DNA of 64,000 nucleotides, taken from Chitinophagaceae bacterium. Its GTDB lineage: Bacteria > Bacteroidota > Bacteroidia > Chitinophagales > Chitinophagaceae. A program made the position numbers and the translations under genes. Shown piece by piece: positions 1 through 10,842 of this stretch. Position 1 is the first letter of the stretch. Each line of letters starts with the position of its first letter. The notes beneath the pieces were generated by a model, which did no database searches, was not told the DNA's origin, and saw only the letters and a list, made by a program, of their open reading frames with translations. The stretch is taken from positions 62,001-126,000 of the forward strand of contig JADKIE010000008.1 in NCBI GenBank assembly GCA_016721385.1. Direction: 5' to 3'.

Positions 1-16
1 GCTTCATGCTTTAATA

Positions 17-3000
17 TTATACAGTTGTTGGTTCTAAATTATCCAGTTCGCTTTTTTTCTTTTTTGATGATAGAAAAACGTACATGGCGGGTATTACAAA
101 CAACGTAAGAATTAACGAAAATAAGATACCTCCTACAATTACAATACCAAGCGGTATACGGCTGGTGGCGGCATCTCCAAGTGATAATGCCAGCGGCAAT
201 GCTCCCAAACTCATGGCAAGGCTTGTCATTAAAATTGGGCGTAACCTTTGTGCTGCTGCGTAAATAACGGCTTCGCTTTTCTTCATCCCTTTTAACCTGT
301 TTTGGTTGGCAAATTCAACAATTAAAATTCCGTTTTTGGTTACAAGACCAATCAGCATAATCATACCAATTTGAGAAAAAATATTTAGTGTTTGATTAAA
401 CATCCATAGAGAAAGTACTGCACCTGCAAGAGCAAGCGGTACAGTAAACATAATGATAAATGGGTCAACAAAACTTTCAAACTGTGCAGCCAGTATTAAA
501 AAAATAAGTACTAATGCTAACATAAAGGCAAAACTTGTATTACTGCTGCTTTCGGCAAAATCTCTGGAAGATCCGCTTAATGCAGTGCTAAAACTTTCAT
601 CTAAAATTTTTGCTTTTATGCGTTCCATTTCTTTGATACCATCGCCAACGGTTTTGCCGGGTACCAAGCCCGATGAAATGGTAGCAGATTTATACCTGTT
701 GAAATGATAAATAGTTGGAGGTGTAGCATCTTCGTTAATGCTAACCACATTGTCTAACCCAATTAAGTTGCCTTTGTTGGTACGAACGTATAATTTTTTT
801 AAGTCGGTAGGGTCGTCACGGTTTAACCTATCTACCTGCCCCATTACCTGATATTGTTTTCCTTCTTTAATAAAATAACCCATACGGCGGTTGCTAAATG
901 CCATTTGCATGGTTTCGGAAACATCTTGCACACTTACACCTAATTGACTTGCTTTTAAACGATCAATCGTTAAACGCAACTCAGGTTTATTAAATTTCAA
1001 ATCGGCATCAATGCCTTGTAGTACCTGACTTTTAGATGCTTCTTCTAAAAACTGTGGAAGCACTTTTGACAGTTTATCAAAATCGTTATTTTGTATTACA
1101 AATTGAACAGGTTGGCCACCTCTACGGTTAACCGATATAGTTTGCTCTTGTATGGCAAAAGCTCTTCCTTCGTTGTATTTAGATAAGTTTTTTGTTGCCA
1201 TGGTAACAATATCCTGCTGGCTTCTTTTTCTTTCGTTTGGTTCAGTTAAAACTACTCGTACAAAACCTGTATTGGCCGATCCGTTGCCCGTAAAGCCGGG
1301 GGCCGTCATACTTACTGCATATTTTTTTTCGGAAACAGAATCGTTAATAAATTTTATTAATCTGTCCATATATTTATCCATGGCATCGTAAGATGTTCCT
1401 TCGGGAGCAGTTACAGATAGGCGAAACGCACTGCGATCTTCCATAGGAGCTAACTCTGATTGCAGGTTTCGGCCAATAAACCAAATAACTAAAAAGCATG
1501 CAACAATAATAGGTAATGCTATCCAGCGTATTTTCATAAACCGTGTTAAAGCATTTTGATAACCATTTTCCATCCAACGGAAAAAAGGCTCGGTTTTGGT
1601 ATAAAACCATGTGTGTTTATGTACATCCTTTCTGGCTAAAAAAACATTAAGTACAGGCGTAAGCGTTAGTGATACAAAAGCCGATATAAGCACAGCACCT
1701 GCTACAACAATTCCAAACTCACGAAAAAGCCTGCCCACAAAGCCCTGCAAAAAAATGATGGGAAGAAACACAACGGCAAGTGTGATGGATGTTGCAATTA
1801 CAGCAAAATAAATTTCTTTAGAGCCTTCTTTAGCAGCTTGCCATTTGTTCATACCTTTTTCCATCTTTTTAAAAATGTTTTCGGTAACTACAATTCCATC
1901 ATCAACTACAAGGCCTGTAGCCAATACGATTGCTAAAAGTGTTAATAGGTTAATTGTAAAGCCTGCCAAATACATTATAAAAAATGCTCCAATTAAGGAT
2001 ACGGGGATATCAATTAATGGGCGAATGGCAATAATCCAATCTCTGAAAAATAAGTAAATGATAAGCACAACCAGCACAAAAGCCACAATCAATGTTTCTT
2101 TTACTTCGGATATAGATTTGCGAATAAATTTGGTTTGATCAAAACTTATTTCCAGTTTAATATCTTCCGGCATATCTTTTTTGATAGCCTCAAAGCGTTT
2201 AAATAATTCATCGGCGATTGCTATGTTATTGGTACCCGGTTGCGGAATGGTTGCAATAGCCAGCATTGGTACGCCACTTTCTTTTAAAACAGATTCTTCG
2301 TTCTCGGGGCCAAGTACAACTTCGGCTACATCTTTAAGCTTAATATCTGTGCCGTTTACATTTTTTATGATAAGATTATTAAATTGCTCTTCGGTATTTA
2401 AACGGCCAAAAGTGCGTATGGAAAGCTCTGTTGCGTTGCCAGAAATTTTCCCAGATGGCAATTCAATATTTTCTTTGGCTAATGCAAGTTGGATATCACG
2501 AGAGGTGAGTGAAAATGCCACCAATTTATCGGGGTTTATCCAAATACGCATGGCATATTTTTTTTCGCCCCAAATATTTACTCCACTTACACCCGGAATA
2601 GTTTGTATACGTTCTACAATATTATTTTGTACAAATTCGGATAATTGTAATTGATTTTTGGTTTCACTTTGAATAATCATTACTACAATAGGGTCGCTGC
2701 TGGCATCTGCTTTTGATACTACCGGTGGTGCATCTAAATCGGCAGGAAGTGAACGACTGGCTTGTGATACCTTATCTCTTACATCGTTTGCAGCGGCTTC
2801 TAAATCTACATCCAATTCAAACTCTACATTAATATTGCTGCTTCCCTGATTACTGCTTGACGAAATATTTTTAATACCTGCAATACCATTAATTGCTTTT
2901 TCGAGTGGCTCAGTAATTTGCGACTCTAATATATCTGCATTGGCACCGGGGTAAGAAGCCCGAACATTAATATTGGGAGGATCTATGGCAGGGTAATCTC

Positions 3001-3103
3001 TTACACCTAAAAATTTATAACCAATTAAGCCAAATAAAATAATAATTAAGTTTAGCACTATGGCTAAAACCGGTCGGCGTAAACTTAATTCGGAGATGTT
3101 CAC
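17..3103 (-). CDS. RND efflux transporter permease (AcrB/HAE1 type)
   Basis: Inner-membrane proton-driven exporter of the hydrophobe/amphiphile efflux RND family; it would pump drugs or other amphiphiles out together with the adaptor encoded just upstream. The 1028-residue length is that of a complete RND permease. Visible are an N-terminal membrane helix (residues about 10-30), a large periplasmic loop, the central helix group with the RND signature VVDDGIVVTENIF (about 400-415), a second periplasmic domain, and a C-terminal helix cluster containing GLVTKNGILIVEFAN. The gene starts 10 bases after the adaptor's stop, so the two form an operon. No outer-membrane factor is seen; it may lie beyond the left edge or be shared. 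The reading frame is intact. The substrate cannot be told from sequence. Confidence 0.95.
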   Translation of the reverse strand: MNISELSLRRPVLAIVLNLIIILFGLIGYKFLGVRDYPAIDPPNINVRASYPGANADILESQITEPLEKAINGIAGIKNISSSSNQGSSNINVEFELDVDLEAAANDVRDKVSQASRSLPADLDAPPVVSKADASSDPIVVMIIQSETKNQLQLSEFVQNNIVERIQTIPGVSGVNIWGEKKYAMRIWINPDKLVAFSLTSRDIQLALAKENIELPSGKISGNATELSIRTFGRLNTEEQFNNLIIKNVNGTDIKLKDVAEVVLGPENEESVLKESGVPMLAIATIPQPGTNNIAIADELFKRFEAIKKDMPEDIKLEISFDQTKFIRKSISEVKETLIVAFVLVVLIIYLFFRDWIIAIRPLIDIPVSLIGAFFIMYLAGFTINLLTLLAIVLATGLVVDDGIVVTENIFKKMEKGMNKWQAAKEGSKEIYFAVIATSITLAVVFLPIIFLQGFVGRLFREFGIVVAGAVLISAFVSLTLTPVLNVFLARKDVHKHTWFYTKTEPFFRWMENGYQNALTRFMKIRWIALPIIVACFLVIWFIGRNLQSELAPMEDRSAFRLSVTAPEGTSYDAMDKYMDRLIKFINDSVSEKKYAVSMTAPGFTGNGSANTGFVRVVLTEPNERKRSQQDIVTMATKNLSKYNEGRAFAIQEQTISVNRRGGQPVQFVIQNNDFDKLSKVLPQFLEEASKSQVLQGIDADLKFNKPELRLTIDRLKASQLGVSVQDVSETMQMAFSNRRMGYFIKEGKQYQVMGQVDRLNRDDPTDLKKLYVRTNKGNLIGLDNVVSINEDATPPTIYHFNRYKSATISSGLVPGKTVGDGIKEMERIKAKILDESFSTALSGSSRDFAESSSNTSFAFMLALVLIFLILAAQFESFVDPFIIMFTVPLALAGAVLSLWMFNQTLNIFSQIGMIMLIGLVTKNGILIVEFANQNRLKGMKKSEAVIYAAAQRLRPILMTSLAMSLGALPLALSLGDAATSRIPLGIVIVGGILFSLILTLFVIPAMYVFLSSKKKKSELDNLEPTTV

Positions 3104-3113
3104 TTTTTAGTAT

Positions 3114-4171
3114 TTAGTTGTTTGTTATTTTATTGATTTGTATTTTTCCGCCGGGCTTAGTAGTTAATAAACCACTAACTAAAATTGTATCGCCTGCCTT
3201 TAAACCGCTGGTTATTTCTACCATGGAGGAATCTCTTGATCCAAGAGTAACAACTTCCATAGATGCAATACCATTTCTAACAGCAATTACTTTTTTGTTT
3301 CTGGCTTCGGGGATTACTGCTTGTGTAGGTATCATTAATGCTGCATTGTTTTCGCCAAGTGATACTTTTACTTTAGCAAAAGCGCCGGCAATCAATTGTG
3401 CATCATTATTAACCACTTTGCAATTACTCTTAGGCTTCTATTTTCTTCTGCAATAATATTTTCGGTTGCAGATATAATGGCAGCATAATTTTTATCGCTT
3501 CCTTCTACACTAAATTTTACCAATGTGCCATTTTTCATTTTAGTTCCGTATAATTCCGGAACGGTAAAATCTAACTTTAACTGACTTACCCTGCGTAAGG
3601 TTGCAATAAGCGATTGTGGTGATATGTAAGCACCTTTAGTAATTGTAGTAATACCAATTTTGCCGCTAAACGGCGCTCTTAAAGATGTACGGGCCATGTT
3701 GGTACGAACAATATTTATGTCTGCTTTAATAGTATTAACCGCTAGCATATTTAAATCATGTTCTTGCTGACTTACACCACCAATTTTTAACAAAGCAGCA
3801 TATCTGTTGGCCGTTTGTTGGGCTGTTTTTAATTGTATTTGCAGTTTGTTTAATTGAGCTTGTAAATCGCCATCAAAAATTTTTAGTAATACACTTCCCT
3901 GGCTTACATAGCTTCCTTCTTTAAAATACACTCCGGTTACTCTGCCCGAAACTTCGGGATGCAGTTCTACTTCTTCGGCAGCAGCAAGGCTTCCGGGCAC
4001 TTCAATATTTTGCGAAAGTAATTGGGGCGTTACTATATATCCATTTGCTTTAGCAATTTGTGGGGCAGCAGGTTTAGTTGGGATATCTGTTTTTTTATCT
4101 TTATTGTTACACCCAAATATAAACAGCGAAAGAAAAAGGAGACAGGCTTTTATACTCAAATTTATCCTCAT
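3114..4171 (-). CDS. RND efflux periplasmic adaptor (membrane fusion lipoprotein), one frameshift
   Basis: Membrane fusion protein that links the RND permease to an outer-membrane channel. It begins with a lipoprotein signal (LFIFGC, Cys21). A biotinyl-lipoyl-like segment follows (VELHPEVSGRVTGVYFKEGS), then a coiled-coil hairpin rich in Gln, Leu and Asn, then the return strand LRAPFSGKIG, then beta-barrel and membrane-proximal domains. The frame breaks at the T run 3417-3419: adding one base joins RSLRVIAK to VVNNDAQLIAGAFAKV and gives a protein of about 352 residues, normal for the family. It lies upstream of the permease in one operon. The break is most likely a sequence error. Confidence 0.9.
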
Positions 4172-4229
4172 TAGTGTTCTGGTTTGAACTCTAAAATTAA
4201 GCCGAAAAGGCTTAGCAGCGAAGAAAAAA

Positions 4230-5357
4230 TTATGAACGGGTTTTTACTATAAGGGTATGCTTTATTCTATTGGCCTGATGTATAAGTTCTTGTTTTTCTT
4301 TACTTATTATGGTTATATGTCCCATTTTTCGGCCGGGCTTGGTTTGGGCTTTGCCGTAAAGGTGTACAAATACGTTATCTATTTTTAAAATCTCTTCTAA
4401 TCCTTCGTAATACGCTTCGCCACTAAAACCTTCGGCGCCTAATAAATTAACAATGGCCGCAGGTAAAATGTGTTCGGGATTACCTAAAGGATAATCTAAA
4501 ATAATTCGCCAAAGCATATCAAACTGGCTGCTGTAATTTGCTTCTATGGTATGATGGCCGCTATTGTGTACCCTTGGGGCTGTTTCGTTTACCAACATGT
4601 TATCCTTATCATCTACAAATAATTCTACAGCAAAAATGCCGGGGCTTTTTAAATCTTTTACAACTTTTAGTGCAATTGCCTCTGCTTTCCATAAAGTTTT
4701 TTCGGGTAAATCTGCCGGGCTAATTTGATAATCCAATAAATTTAAACGTTGGTCAAAAACCATATCAACACAAGGATATAAAGCATTTTCGCCCTTATTA
4801 TTTACAGCAACAATAACAGCAAGTTCTTTTTTTACAGTTACTAATTTTTCTAAAACCGAAGCCTCGTTGAAACCTTTTTCAACGTCATCCTTTGTTTTTA
4901 ATAGTTGTACGCCTTTGCCATCGTAGCCGCCTTCGCCAAGTTTGTGTGCTGCAGGTAAAAAATCAATATGTTGCTTTAAATCGTTTAAACTTTGCGTTAC
5001 TATAAATTCGCTGGTAGGTATTTCGTTGTCCTTATAAAATTGTTTTTGTAAGATTTTATTTTTTATGGTTTTTAGGGCCGATGGTTTAGGAAATATTTTT
5101 ATTCCTTCGCTCTCTAATTTTTCCAGCGCTTCTAAATTTACATTTTCTATTTCTATGGTTACTGCGTTTAAATCTTTCCCAAAATTGTAAACATCATCAT
5201 AATTTTTTATATCTCCTTTGGTAAAATGATGACAAAGATGTGCAGCAGGACAATTTTCATCATTTTCCATAACAAAGGTTTGTACAGGATAATTGGCTGC
5301 GGCTTGTAAAAGCATGCGACCCAATTGGCCACCACCTAAAATACCTACTTTTTTCAT
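4230..5357 (-). CDS. purK: 5-(carboxyamino)imidazole ribonucleotide synthase
   Basis: ATP-dependent carboxylation of aminoimidazole ribonucleotide to N5-CAIR, in cytosolic purine synthesis. The 375-residue protein starts with the nucleotide-binding MKKVGILGGGQLGRML, carries EIENVNLEAL near residue 70, the ATP-grasp segment HKLGEGGYDGKGVQL near 150, and the ATP-grasp metal/ATP site FAVELFVD with NETAPRVHNSGH near 245-265. It is an ATP-grasp enzyme of standard PurK length and the frame is intact. No purE is adjacent in the window. A TATATTTG box on the minus strand (5362-5369) lies almost on top of the ATG, so either the mRNA has a very short leader or the box is fortuitous. Confidence 0.95.
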   Translation of the reverse strand: MKKVGILGGGQLGRMLLQAAANYPVQTFVMENDENCPAAHLCHHFTKGDIKNYDDVYNFGKDLNAVTIEIENVNLEALEKLESEGIKIFPKPSALKTIKNKILQKQFYKDNEIPTSEFIVTQSLNDLKQHIDFLPAAHKLGEGGYDGKGVQLLKTKDDVEKGFNEASVLEKLVTVKKELAVIVAVNNKGENALYPCVDMVFDQRLNLLDYQISPADLPEKTLWKAEAIALKVVKDLKSPGIFAVELFVDDKDNMLVNETAPRVHNSGHHTIEANYSSQFDMLWRIILDYPLGNPEHILPAAIVNLLGAEGFSGEAYYEGLEEILKIDNVFVHLYGKAQTKPGRKMGHITIISKEKQELIHQANRIKHTLIVKTRS

Positions 5358-5401
5358 GTGGCAAATATAAAAGGTACAAGTTTAAGAGTAATTAGTTTTA
5401 T

Positions 5402-5409
5402 TATATTTG
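5402..5409 (+). promoter_or_regulatory. Possible -7 promoter box (TATATTTG)
   Basis: Perfect match to the Bacteroidota -7 consensus TAnnTTTG. A poor -33 (TTTA at 5381-5384) lies 17 bases upstream. It could drive the dioxygenase gene that starts at 5608, with a leader of about 195 bases. The leader contains nothing I recognise except the dispersed repeat at 5522-5560 and a 32-codon ORF at 5419-5517. Confidence 0.35.
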
Positions 5410-5521
5410 TATTCAGATATGATCCCAGATTATCCACATAAAATATTTAGCTATAAGAGATGTTATTATAATTTACCTATAAAGGTGTTGGCAAAAGAAT
5501 GGTTAACTCAACGGTGAGGTT

Positions 5522-5560
5522 TCTGCTCAATATAGATATTCAATAAAAGAGTGCGACGCC
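5522..5560 (+). repeat. Dispersed short intergenic repeat, copy 1
   Basis: Ends in agagtgcgacgcc (5548-5560), preceded by an AT-rich stretch beginning ctcaatatagatatt. A similar segment occurs at 16156-16190, and a degenerate inverted one at 58640-58700. All three are intergenic. Function unknown. Confidence 0.45.
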
Positions 5561-5607
5561 GGTAAAGCTAAATTTTTATTCAAAAGCTAAGTTCAAAAAA
5601 ATAAAAT

Positions 5608-6741
5608 ATGATGTCAACATTAGTTGCAACAAATACTTCGGAAAGTTCAACAACCGATTTTCTTCCTTTGCAAGGAACAGATTATGTAGAGTTTTATGTG
5701 GGCAATGCAAAGCAAGCAGCACATTTTTATAAGACTGCATTTGGGTTTGAAAGCTATGCCTACGCCGGACCGGAAACCGGAATGAAGGACAAAGTGAGTT
5801 ATGTAATTCGCCAAAATAAATTAACATTTGTACTTACAACGCCTTTAAAAACTGATAACCCAATTGCCGACCATATTTATAAACATGGCGATGGGGTAAA
5901 GGTATTGGCCCTAAAAGTTAATGACGCTACAAGTGCCTGGAACGAAACAACAAAACGTGGTGGTAAAAGTTATTTACAACCTACAACTTTAAAAGATGAT
6001 AATGGCGAAGTAATAATTAGTGGCATTCACACCTACGGAGACACAGTGCATTTGTTTGTAGAAAGAAATAACTATGCTGGTTTTTTTATGCCCGGCTTTA
6101 GAGAATGGAAATCTAATTACAACCCTGCTTCTACCGGTTTGCTTTATGTTGACCACTGTGTAGGAAATGTAGGTTGGAACCAAATGAACCCATGGGTAAA
6201 GTTTTATGAAGAAGTAATGGGATTTAAAAATATTTTAAGCTTTGATGATAATGATATCTCTACCGAATACTCGGCGTTAATGAGTAAAGTAATGAGTAAT
6301 GGAAATGGTTATGTTAAATTTCCTATAAACGAACCTGCCGAGGGTAAAAAGAAAAGTCAGGTAGAGGAATATTTGGATTTTTATAATGGAGAAGGTGTGC
6401 AGCATTTTGCAATTGCTACCAACAATATTGTACAAACTGTAACCGAATTGCAAAACAGAGGTGTAGAGTTTTTAACAATACCTGCCAGCTATTACGAAAC
6501 TGTTTTGGACAGAGTTGGTAAAATTGATGAAGATTTGCAACCATTGCAAAATTTAGGCATATTAATTGATAGAGATGACGAAGGTTATTTGTTGCAGATT
6601 TTTAGCAAACCTTTAGAAGACAGGCCAACACTGTTTTTTGAAATTATACAACGTAAAGGTGCAAAAAGCTTTGGTAAAGGTAATTTTAAAGCTTTGTTTG
6701 AAGCACTGGAAAGAGAGCAGGATGCCAGAGGAAATTTGTAA
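5608..6741 (+). CDS. hppD: 4-hydroxyphenylpyruvate dioxygenase
   Basis: Non-haem iron dioxygenase converting 4-hydroxyphenylpyruvate to homogentisate in tyrosine breakdown. The 377-residue protein is a duplicated vicinal-oxygen-chelate fold. The three expected iron ligands are visible: His in VDHCVGNV (about 182), His in GVQHFAIATNNI (about 265) and Glu in FFEIIQRKG (about 345). The C-terminal gate helix sequence GAKSFGKGNFKALFEALE is also typical. The start MMSTLVAT could be either of the two methionines. No other tyrosine-degradation gene (homogentisate dioxygenase, fumarylacetoacetase) lies in the window. The frame is intact. Confidence 0.96.
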   Translation: MMSTLVATNTSESSTTDFLPLQGTDYVEFYVGNAKQAAHFYKTAFGFESYAYAGPETGMKDKVSYVIRQNKLTFVLTTPLKTDNPIADHIYKHGDGVKVLALKVNDATSAWNETTKRGGKSYLQPTTLKDDNGEVIISGIHTYGDTVHLFVERNNYAGFFMPGFREWKSNYNPASTGLLYVDHCVGNVGWNQMNPWVKFYEEVMGFKNILSFDDNDISTEYSALMSKVMSNGNGYVKFPINEPAEGKKKSQVEEYLDFYNGEGVQHFAIATNNIVQTVTELQNRGVEFLTIPASYYETVLDRVGKIDEDLQPLQNLGILIDRDDEGYLLQIFSKPLEDRPTLFFEIIQRKGAKSFGKGNFKALFEALEREQDARGNL

Positions 6742-6802
6742 TTGGGTTAACAAATTAGTATTATTATTTTTTTTATTTTTGTAGAGATAACTTAAGCAAT
6801 TT

Positions 6803-7528
6803 ATGAAAAGCCTTTTGCTGAACTTTATTTTTCTATCATTTTCTTTTAGTGCCACGCAGGCACAAGGTTCTTTTGTGGGTGAGCAAAAGAGCATGAATAA
6901 AGCATCTATAGCCTTTAACCGGTTTGAAGATACTTTGCAAAAACAATTTGAAGAGAAAAAATTAAGCTGGCCTCCTAAAGCTGTTTATATACGTTCGTTT
7001 AAGTACGATAGGCAATTGGAGGTATGGGTTAAAGGCGAAAAAAAAGAACCCTACAAGTTATTTAAAACATATAAAATTTGCATGCAAAGCGGCTCTCTTG
7101 GGCCAAAGCGCTTTGAAGGTGATTTTCAGGTTCCCGAAGGTTTTTATCATATCAATGAATTTAATCCAAACAGTAATTATCATTTATCGCTGGGAATAAA
7201 TTACCCTAATGCTTCGGATAAAATTTTAAGCGATTCTGTAAGGCCCGGAAGTGCAATTTATATACATGGCAATTGCGTTTCTACAGGCTGTATTCCTATT
7301 AGCGACATGCCTATTGAAGAATTATATGTACTTACTTCGTTTGCGAAAGAAGCAGGGCAGGAGTTTATTCCCGTACATATTTTCCCGGTAAGGTATAATC
7401 AAAAAAAATCGTTTGAGTATTTACAAGAAACGATACAAGCAAATCCATCTTTACAAAATTTTACCAATAACATGAAACAAGTGTATGATTTTTTGAAACA
7501 AAAAATCATTACCTATCATACTTGTTAA
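6803..7528 (+). CDS. Secreted L,D-transpeptidase (YkuD fold, YafK-like)
   Basis: Predicted peptidoglycan-modifying enzyme with a signal peptide (MKSLLLNFIFLSFSFSATQA). The catalytic motif is visible as HGNCVSTGCIPI, with His at about 155 and the nucleophilic Cys at about 163, matching the HGxxxxxGC(I/V) pattern of YkuD-domain enzymes. The 241-residue length and the sequence around PEGFYHINEFNPNS match the YafK/YcfS-like subgroup that makes or trims peptidoglycan cross-links. Whether it cross-links peptidoglycan or cleaves a protein-peptidoglycan linkage cannot be told. The gene stands alone between hppD and a T9SS protein. Confidence 0.85.
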   Translation: MKSLLLNFIFLSFSFSATQAQGSFVGEQKSMNKASIAFNRFEDTLQKQFEEKKLSWPPKAVYIRSFKYDRQLEVWVKGEKKEPYKLFKTYKICMQSGSLGPKRFEGDFQVPEGFYHINEFNPNSNYHLSLGINYPNASDKILSDSVRPGSAIYIHGNCVSTGCIPISDMPIEELYVLTSFAKEAGQEFIPVHIFPVRYNQKKSFEYLQETIQANPSLQNFTNNMKQVYDFLKQKIITYHTC

Positions 7529-7620
7529 TAATAAAGGAGAGTATTTAATTAATTGAGGCAACTATATACCTCTATGTTTCATCTATAAAATGTTGTACTT
7601 TACGTAATATTTTTTTAGAT

Positions 7621-9580
7621 ATGAAATTATTTTATTCTTTTTCTTCTTTAGCTTTTTACCATTTCTTCTTTTGCCCAAAATATTTCGGGTGTGGTAAATG
7701 TGTACAGCAAAGTATTGGCTGTAGATGCTAACGGAGGTTTGCTTAAATTGGCTAATGTATCTGGCTTTGGACAATATGTGGGTAACAGGGTTATGATAAT
7801 TCAAATGAAAGGTGCTACAATTGATGAAACCAATACATCATCTTTTGGAAATATTTCTGCAATAAATGATGCAGGTAATTATGAGATTAACACGGTTTGT
7901 GGATTTTTATCGGATACAATGGTTTTGGTAAGAAAGCTTAATAGAACCTACAATGCCAATGGCTATGTACAAATAGTAATAATGCCCAAACTTACGAATG
8001 CCACGGTTGTTGATACAGTAAAGGCTCAACCTTGGGATAGAACAACGGGTACAGGTGGTGTAATTGCATTGGAATTATCCGGTACATTAACGCTCAACAA
8101 ACCAATTAGCGCAACAGGTATTGGCTTTACAGGAGGTGAGTGTATAAAATATTTAATACCCTGTGCCAGCACCAATGGCGATGTTGGATATTATTATCCT
8201 GCAAATCCTAATGCATTTGCAAATGGCGGAAAAAAGGGCGAAGGTGTTGCAGACTATATTAATTTAAAAGATGCAGCCAGAGGTAAACAGGCAAATGGCG
8301 GCGGCGGTGGTAATAATCATAATGCTGGCGGTGGTGGCGGAAGTAATTATGGCGCTGGCGGAAACGGGGGAGAAAAAACAAACGGAAGCTGTAAATCTAA
8401 TACACCGGGCATTGGCGGCGCAACATTAAGCACTTACGGCTATACGTTAGCACAAAATAAAGCGTTTATGGGCGGCGGCGGAGGTAGTGGACATGATAAT
8501 GATGGCTATGGCATGAGTGGCGGAAATGGTGGCGGAATTGTTTACATAGCCGCCAATGAAATTAATGGAGCTGCTGCATTAGCCACAGATAATAAAATAA
8601 TGGCAAGCGGAGTTACAGGTAATCGGTTTATTACAGCCGCTGGTAATTGGTACGATTACAGTTGGAGCGATGGTGCAGGTGGTGGAGGTGCAGGCGGCAC
8701 TGTGCTGTTGAATGTAAATAACTTTACAGGAAGTATTATTGCAGTTGAAGCAAAAGGGGGTAAAGGTTGTAATTCCGAAGGAGTGGGCAATGCACAATGC
8801 AGTGGCCCTGGCGGTGGTGGTGGCGGTGGCGCTATTTGGCTTAAAAATGCAAGTTTACCTGCAACTGTAACTACTACAACAACAGCAGGAGCAAATGGCA
8901 TAATAGCTTTTTCGGCGCTGGCTTGCAACGGAAGTGCAAATGGTGCTACAAGCGGCACCAATGGCAATACGCTATTCAATTTTGTTTTACCCCCTATAAT
9001 GGATTCTACATTAAAATGCTCATCTATTTTACCCAGTACAACTATTATTACTTTATCTGGTACAAGGCAAATAAACGATTATGTTTTAAAGGCTCAGCTA
9101 ATTGATAACTCCAATGTACAACAATGCATTTTACAAAAATCAAACGATAATATTTCTTTTACAGATATTGATGTACGTAATAACAACAACTTATTTCAGT
9201 ATGATTACCTTGATGCTGTAACGTTGAGAAAAACGGTTTATTACAGGGCTAAGTTGATTAAAACAACCAGTCAGGTTGTATATTCAAACATCGTAAAATT
9301 TACAGATTCTACCAGTGATAAAATAGTACTGAAACTATACCCTAATCCTATAGTTATTGATGGTACACTCGAAATATTTTCGCCAACAAAAACCTCGGCC
9401 AATATTCTTATTTACGATAGTAAAGGTGCTTTGTTATACAATCAAAAAATAAACTTAGTAATAGGTGCTAACAAAACAAATTTGTTTTTACTAAACTACA
9501 TGAGTGGGCATTATGTAATAAAGGTTGTTACCAGTAACGAAGTAGCTATTAAACGATTTTTAAAACTCCCGGTATTGTAA
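7621..9580 (+). CDS. Glycine-rich secreted protein with T9SS type A sorting domain, one frameshift
   Basis: Probable cell-surface or extracellular protein. The true start is ATG at 7621: removing one T from the run at 7653-7657 gives a signal peptide (MKLFYSFSSLAFTISSFAQ) that runs straight into NISGVVNVYSK, for a protein of about 652 residues. The middle (residues about 200-430) is very rich in glycine, with many GGGG blocks separated by short Asn/Ser-rich pieces and hydrophobic beta-strand pieces such as GGIVYIAANEI and GGTVLLNVNNF. The C-terminus is a T9SS type A domain (LKLYPNPIVIDG ... GHYVIKVV ... IKRFLKL). Low GC but locally GC-rich in the Gly codons. Ligand unknown; an adhesin role is a guess. 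Confidence 0.8.
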
Positions 9581-9584
9581 TTTT

Positions 9585-10834
9585 TTATTGCATTAATGCT
9601 TGTATGGTTTCGGTTGTGCGTTGTGTAAGTAAAATATTTTTGCCGGTTGTAAGTTCGTCAAAAATATCTTTTGTATAGTGGCGAATGGTTAATAATGTTA
9701 ACCTTTTTTCTACCACCACGTCAAATAATACAGCAGCTTCTAAAGCCAATTTTTCAATTTTTTCGGAATGGTCATCTAAACAGCATAAAATACTGATTGC
9801 CCCGTTTTGTATAAGATTAGGCTTTACTTTTATCTGAGCCAGCAGCTCATAAAATTTGCTTACATATTCTTCGCCAACAAACGAAAAATCTTTACTACTT
9901 AATTTTAATAAAACCTGATTTTCTTTTAATACAATTATAGGAGGCAAGTTGGCAGCTGCTTTGGCGCCAATAACGGTGCCGGGCAATGCCGGATTTATAA
10001 AGCATTTTACATGCAGTGGTATATTTTTATTTTGCAAAGGTTTTATTGTTTTTGGATGTATAACCTGAGCTCCATAATAAGCCATTTCAATTACTTCATC
10101 ATAACTTAAGTAGCTTATAATTTTGCATCTTTAAATTGCTTGGGATCGGCATTCATTACACCTTCCACATCTTTCCAAATAGTTTGATTTTCGGCATTTA
10201 GTAAATTAGCAAAAATGGCAGCACTGTAGTCACTCCCTTCTCTGCCTAATGTGGTACTTTCATTTTCATCGGTGGCGCCAATAAAACCTTGCGTAATTAC
10301 AAAATTAGTTTTGTTAAATAATGGTGTAATTTGTTCGTGTGTTTTTGTACTGGTAATATCCCAGTCAATAACGGCATCTCTAAAATTATTGTCTGTTCTA
10401 AAAATATCTCTAACATCTACCCAGGTGTTTGCTACATCAACTTCGTTTAAATAAGCACTTATTATTGCAGTGCTTAGTAATTCGCCACAACAAACAATTT
10501 GATCGTAGTAGTAATCGTAATCTCTTACAGGATTATCATGCAAGAGCCATTCAATTTCAGTATAAAAATCTTTAAGGCAATTATGCTCTTTTTGTATTAA
10601 TTGTGTTAAAACATAATTATGCTCATTTTTTATGGCTTCAAATAAATCTAATGCTTCTTTATTTTGCCCTGCAAAAAATGCGTCAACCACTTTTTCTAAT
10701 GCATTGGTGGTTTTACCCATTGCTGAAATAATGATGAGTATTTCTTCGTTGGAATGGCTTTTGATAATTTTACCCACATTCTCTATTCTATCAATACTGT
10801 TAATGCTGGCACCGCCAAACTTGAATACTTTCAT
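9585..10834 (-). CDS. lysC: Aspartate kinase (monofunctional), one frameshift
   Basis: Phosphorylates aspartate, the first step toward lysine, threonine and methionine. The N-terminal half starts MKVFKFGGASINSID (nucleotide loop KFGGAS) and contains TLGREGSDYSAAIFANLL and WKDVEGVMNADPKQF; the C-terminal half has YGAQVIHPKTIKPL and ACT-like regulatory sequence. The frame breaks at about 10115-10121. Adding one base gives AKLISYLSYDEVIEMAYYGA across the join and a protein of about 416 residues, normal for the family. It is divergent from fbp, with face-to-face promoter boxes between them. It is not fused to homoserine dehydrogenase. The gene symbol is by family; a paralogue elsewhere cannot be excluded. 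Confidence 0.9.
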
Positions 10835-10842
10835 CTGTTAGT

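Noticed and set aside
2181..2654. 157-codon ORF antisense to the RND permease
   Set aside because: Lies wholly inside a well-conserved gene on the other strand; its sequence has no family features.
5419..5517. 32-codon ORF (MIPDYPHKIFSYKRCYYNL...) downstream of a promoter box
   Set aside because: No family resemblance, no ribosome site or conservation evidence; it may be chance or a gene remnant.
8656..8979. Proline-rich ORF on the minus strand
   Set aside because: It is the complement of the Gly-codon blocks (GGN read as CCN); a shadow of the glycine-rich protein.
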